DNA of 64,000 nucleotides, taken from positions 20,064 through 84,063 of the forward strand of contig NZ_JBQCGW010000319.1 in NCBI RefSeq assembly GCF_051955275.1, given 5' to 3'. This DNA is from Pseudobacter sp051955275. Lineage in GTDB: Bacteria > Bacteroidota > Bacteroidia > Chitinophagales > Chitinophagaceae. Both the position numbers and the translations under genes were made by a program. Of the stretch, positions 61,266-64,000 are shown one piece after another (the stretch's first letter is position 1; each line of letters opens with the position of its first letter). Under the pieces are notes generated by a model. The model saw only the letters and a program-made list of their open reading frames with translations. It was not told the origin of the DNA and did not search any database.

Positions 61266-61538
61266 ATGGCCCAGTCAATCCTGTAATGTAATGAATCATA
61301 CCCGCTTTGATAGAGTACAGTTGTAAGACAAAGGCCTCTTTATTCAAATCCTCATAAAAAAGGGCTTCCTGTCCCTGAAGGATCCCGTCCTGTATAGTCT
61401 ACCTGAAAACCAGTAGCAGCCACAACTTAGTTCCCGGTAAAACAGAACAAAACTTGATCTGGCAAGCCTTTTTCCAATAAAATATTATAGCTTTCTACTC
61501 GCAGGAATTACATATTCAACTCTATTAAAGTAAAAGCT

Positions 61539-61895
61539 ATGCTGACAGCTATTAACCCTAAGCTTCCCATGCGGGATAAATCCATCACACGGGATTATTA
61601 TGTAAACAAGCTGGGGTTTACCGATACAGGAAGTGCAGACTATGATGGATATTTAATTATTCAAAAAGACAATGTTCAGATTCACTTTTTTGGATTCCCG
61701 GCACTTGATCCCAAAGAAAATTATGGGCAGGTTTATATCAGGTCCAATGATATAGAGCAACTATATCAGTCAATGGCTGATAATAAAGTTGACATTCATC
61801 CGGCTGGACATTTACAGGTAAAACCCTGGGGGCAAAAAGAGTTTTCTTTACTTGACCCGGACAATAACCTGTTGACATTCGGACAGTCAGTGTAG
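61539..61895 (+). CDS. VOC-family (bleomycin resistance-like) protein
   Basis: This 118-aa protein has the paired beta-alpha-beta-beta-beta modules of the VOC superfamily: TRDYYVNKLGFTDTGSADYD, then VQIHFFGFPALDPKENYGQV, and the second module with KPWGQKEFSLLDPDNNLLTF. The His/Glu positions HFFG and KEFSLLDPDNN fit the bleomycin-binding (BRP) or glyoxalase layout. A drug-sequestering role is known for BRP, not proven here. A stand-alone gene. Confidence 0.9.
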   Translation: MLTAINPKLPMRDKSITRDYYVNKLGFTDTGSADYDGYLIIQKDNVQIHFFGFPALDPKENYGQVYIRSNDIEQLYQSMADNKVDIHPAGHLQVKPWGQKEFSLLDPDNNLLTFGQSV

Positions 61896-61924
61896 ATTAA
61901 GCAAAGCGGAATTCCTCCCTGCTG

Positions 61925-62272
61925 TTATTTAGCCTTTTTAGCGGTGACTTTCCGGTTTGGAGTACCGGCCTTTTTTGCTTTTTGCAATTGTGTCTTCCTG
62001 ATACTCAACCTGCGCTTTGCAGCATCTGCTGCTTTGAGGATAGCGTCTTCAAAAATCGGAGAGCTGGCTTTGATATATTCGTCTTTACCAGGCACACGCA
62101 GATTCAGGATACAAATAATGTTCTCACGTGTCCCACGGGGCTTACTTTCAATCGTAACCTCAATCTCCTGAAGATCCTTGTAGAATTTGTCCAATGAAGA
62201 AAGTTTCAAAGTGATGAACGATTTCAAAGATGGACTGATCTTGTGGCCTGGGGATTCGATTCTGAACTTCAT
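61925..62272 (-). CDS. HPF/RaiA-family ribosome-associated protein
   Basis: This 115-aa protein has the RaiA/HPF fold: FRIESPGHKISPSLKSFITL, then LSSLDKFYKDLQEIEVTIES, CILNLRVPGKDEYIKASSPI and FEDAILKAADAAKRRL. The lysine-rich C-terminal tail (QKAKKAGTPNRKVTAKKAK) is basic and fits ribosome binding. Such proteins stop translation in stationary phase. It is a short-form member without the C-terminal dimerisation domain of long HPF. Confidence 0.9.
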   Translation of the reverse strand: MKFRIESPGHKISPSLKSFITLKLSSLDKFYKDLQEIEVTIESKPRGTRENIICILNLRVPGKDEYIKASSPIFEDAILKAADAAKRRLSIRKTQLQKAKKAGTPNRKVTAKKAK

Positions 62273-62432
62273 ATCATGCTCCTTTATGATTAATAAAACT
62301 TAGTGACAGCTGTAATTTATCAGAATTACACTACATCGGGCATTTAAAATGATTAAAATCTGATAAAAGACGCAAGAAAGAATTATGCCGGGATCCATTT
62401 TCAAACACCATTCAATATCTATCACACCATCT

Positions 62433-63590
62433 TTAATGATCCAGGTGCCCTAACCATCTCAACGGAGAATAACTATCACCAATACACGCTTTCACAATCA
62501 AATAACTGACTTTCTCAAAATTCTCACTGTTACTCAACAATACCACAGCAATGCCTTTTTCCGGAAAAGCCACTGCATAATTCTGATTGGCATCTCCATG
62601 CCCGGTATGAAAGAAGCCTGTTCCATAAGGTGACTGAAACAATCCAATGCCTAATCCCCAGGATAATCTGATCGCATCATTTTCATGTGTGGCGCTATCT
62701 CTTAATGGACCAAAGCCGCGTTTACTGGTTACACGGATCTGTGGAGATAACATTTGTTGATAAGAAGCCCTGTTCAATCCCTTTTCTTTCATCAGGTTAC
62801 TATAGAATTTCGCATAATCATCTGCGGTAGTTGACATGGAGCCTGCTGCCCGGCTGGTCTCCCTTCTTTCGGAACCATATTTTTTCCCGTCTTTAAAGTA
62901 CGCATAGGAGAAATTGTTCTCGAAAGTCTTATCCCAGATCATACTGGTATGTGACATTTGCAGAGGTACAAACACCTCTTCACGTGCTAAATCCTCCAGC
63001 TTTTTCCCGGTATATTCTTCCATCATGAAACCAAGCAGGTTTATCCCTTCGTTTGAATAATAGAATTTTTCACCTGGCTTCGCAATCAGGTTTGTTTTGT
63101 TCCCATACAATTGACGTAGAACCGGCAGCCCGGAACTATGGCTTAGCAACATCCGGGGTGTGATCAGATTGAAGGAAACTGTATCAGCTGCCAGGTCCTT
63201 CCATTTGGGGTACTCTCCAATTGTTTTTTTCAGGTAAGTATGTACAGGAGTATCCAGATTGAAAATTCCATTCTCCGCCATGCGCAGAAAAATATAACTG
63301 GCAACAGGTTTGGTAAGAGAAGCGGCATACATGACGGTGCTGTCATTCAGGCGTTGCTTGTTTTCAATGTCTTTATAGCCGAAACTGGAAGTCCAGACAG
63401 TTTTGTTTCCGTTAATGATCGCAACCTGTAAGCCGGCAATCTTTGCACTGTCAACCAGTTTTTCCAGTTTCTTTTGAATGGATGCGGTGCTGACTGACTG
63501 ACCATTGAGTTGTTTGATGCGGGTGCTTTTTTGTGCAAAAGAATAAGATAAACAGAACGAGCAGGTAAGGATAAGTAATAATTTGGTCAT
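62433..63590 (-). CDS. Serine hydrolase of the beta-lactamase class C/DD-peptidase type
   Basis: This 385-aa protein has a signal peptide (MTKLLLILTCSFCLSYSFAQ). The three active-site motifs are SLTK (Ser91, Lys94), the YSN of FYYSNEGINLLGFMMEE, and the HTG of GFFHTGHGDANQNYA. It is in the large beta-lactamase/esterase/DD-peptidase family (Pfam Beta-lactamase). The substrate cannot be told from sequence; housekeeping peptidases and esterases are more common than true lactamases in this group. Confidence 0.92.
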   Translation of the reverse strand: MTKLLLILTCSFCLSYSFAQKSTRIKQLNGQSVSTASIQKKLEKLVDSAKIAGLQVAIINGNKTVWTSSFGYKDIENKQRLNDSTVMYAASLTKPVASYIFLRMAENGIFNLDTPVHTYLKKTIGEYPKWKDLAADTVSFNLITPRMLLSHSSGLPVLRQLYGNKTNLIAKPGEKFYYSNEGINLLGFMMEEYTGKKLEDLAREEVFVPLQMSHTSMIWDKTFENNFSYAYFKDGKKYGSERRETSRAAGSMSTTADDYAKFYSNLMKEKGLNRASYQQMLSPQIRVTSKRGFGPLRDSATHENDAIRLSWGLGIGLFQSPYGTGFFHTGHGDANQNYAVAFPEKGIAVVLLSNSENFEKVSYLIVKACIGDSYSPLRWLGHLDH

Positions 63591-63643
63591 AGATGAAATT
63601 ATACCTCAATTTAAGGTATTGATAGGTAAAAAGCAATGAGATC

Positions 63644-63940
63644 TTACTCGGTCTGGTTTTCCAGCTTCCCATTTTCCTTAAACCAGATCTTAAGGCGTAC
63701 CTGATCACTAATAGGTTTGCCTTTGTCCCTGATAATGTCAAACTTCATTTTTCGCAAGGCTTTGAGCATTGTATTGATGCAGTAATCATATTCTACTTTG
63801 TCCCAGTATTTATCAATACTATCAACGGATCTGTAATCCGTCATAACAACATTGGAAACCCGGCCGCTTGTATCTATTGTTATATCGTAATATTCGGAGC
63901 AATCGCAGTCAACACTGTATTTACACCATGCCTTTTTCAC
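63644..63940 (-). CDS. Small protein resembling a TonB C-terminal domain
   Basis: This 98-aa protein starts with a GTG at 63938-63940; the frame is closed just before it by TAA near 63964-63966. The pattern DITIDTSGRVSNVVMTDYRS, ending in MLKALRKMKFDIIRDKGKPI and VRLKIWFKENGKLENQ, resembles the beta-sheet of energy-transducer TonB domains (VxxDGxVxxV, F.P...G..V...I). There is no membrane anchor, so it may be a fragment or an unrelated small protein. It lies near the right edge of the window. Confidence 0.45.
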   Translation of the reverse strand: MKKAWCKYSVDCDCSEYYDITIDTSGRVSNVVMTDYRSVDSIDKYWDKVEYDYCINTMLKALRKMKFDIIRDKGKPISDQVRLKIWFKENGKLENQTE

Positions 63941-64000
63941 CTGTCTGAAAATTTTATTTGTAATTTAACTATTATACCTTCTATAGATTAAGTTACGGAC

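Noticed and set aside
1..64000. CRISPR array
   Set aside because: No series of regularly spaced 25-40-base repeats was found; the island repeats are three, unequal in spacing and degenerate.

Overview
The window is a Bacteroidota chromosome segment, most likely Chitinophagaceae (a Chitinophaga/Niastella-like bacterium; the genus cannot be fixed from sequence alone). The evidence is a type IX secretion sorting domain at the left edge, a SusC/SusD pair, a hybrid two-component system, many Sec and lipoprotein signals, few Shine-Dalgarno sites, and several promoters with the Bacteroidota -7 element TAnnTTTG.

Layout. 1-5080: end of a T9SS-exported protein, then a secreted 794-aa protein ending in a WHH-type HNH nuclease toxin domain, its SUKH-like immunity gene, and three small genes of unknown role. 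5200-13700: secreted or lipoprotein genes (YCF48-like propeller, a TPR protein, a Cys-rich coiled-coil pair) and a PAS-LuxR regulator. 13725-21835: a compact polysaccharide utilization locus (AraC regulator, SusC, SusD, TIG lipoprotein, GH130 mannosylglucose phosphorylase), pointing to beta-mannan or mannoglucan use. 21841-23852: an AT-rich two-gene module, an SMC/ABC-like ATPase plus an HNH-like protein, resembling Septu/PtuAB anti-phage systems but with changed zinc ligands; this is the best candidate for an under-described system. 24054-39481: mostly core genes (metalloprotease, LutA-like Fe-S protein, ribH, TPR membrane protein, pdhA, recF, DUF721, OppB-like permease, DoxX, DUF1599, folP, FKBP, NrnA-type DHH, TraB/GumN). 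39767-43460: tRNA-Pro(GGG) followed by an accretion island. Three degenerate direct repeats, each ending in a copy of the tRNA 3' flank and a hairpin, split the island into segments carrying Fic, one unknown gene, and another unknown gene with a recombinase remnant. 43482-47121: SDR enzyme, AraC regulator, a broken zinc-type oxidoreductase and a collagen-like lipoprotein. 47280-53588: a hybrid two-component regulator divergent from a GH29 alpha-L-fucosidase. 53723-63940: alpha/beta hydrolase, OmpW, NTF2-like protein, DUF2461, a second TPR paralog, diheme cytochrome c, VOC, HPF-like protein, serine hydrolase, and a decayed duplicate of the hybrid regulator's 3' end.

How the genes work together. 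The two carbohydrate loci each pair a regulator with transport or hydrolysis genes. The accessory genes (toxin/immunity, ATPase-HNH, Fic island) are conflict or defence modules set between housekeeping blocks. Short GC-rich hairpin repeats recur in three intergenic regions. No CRISPR array, rRNA, intact transposase or prophage was seen.
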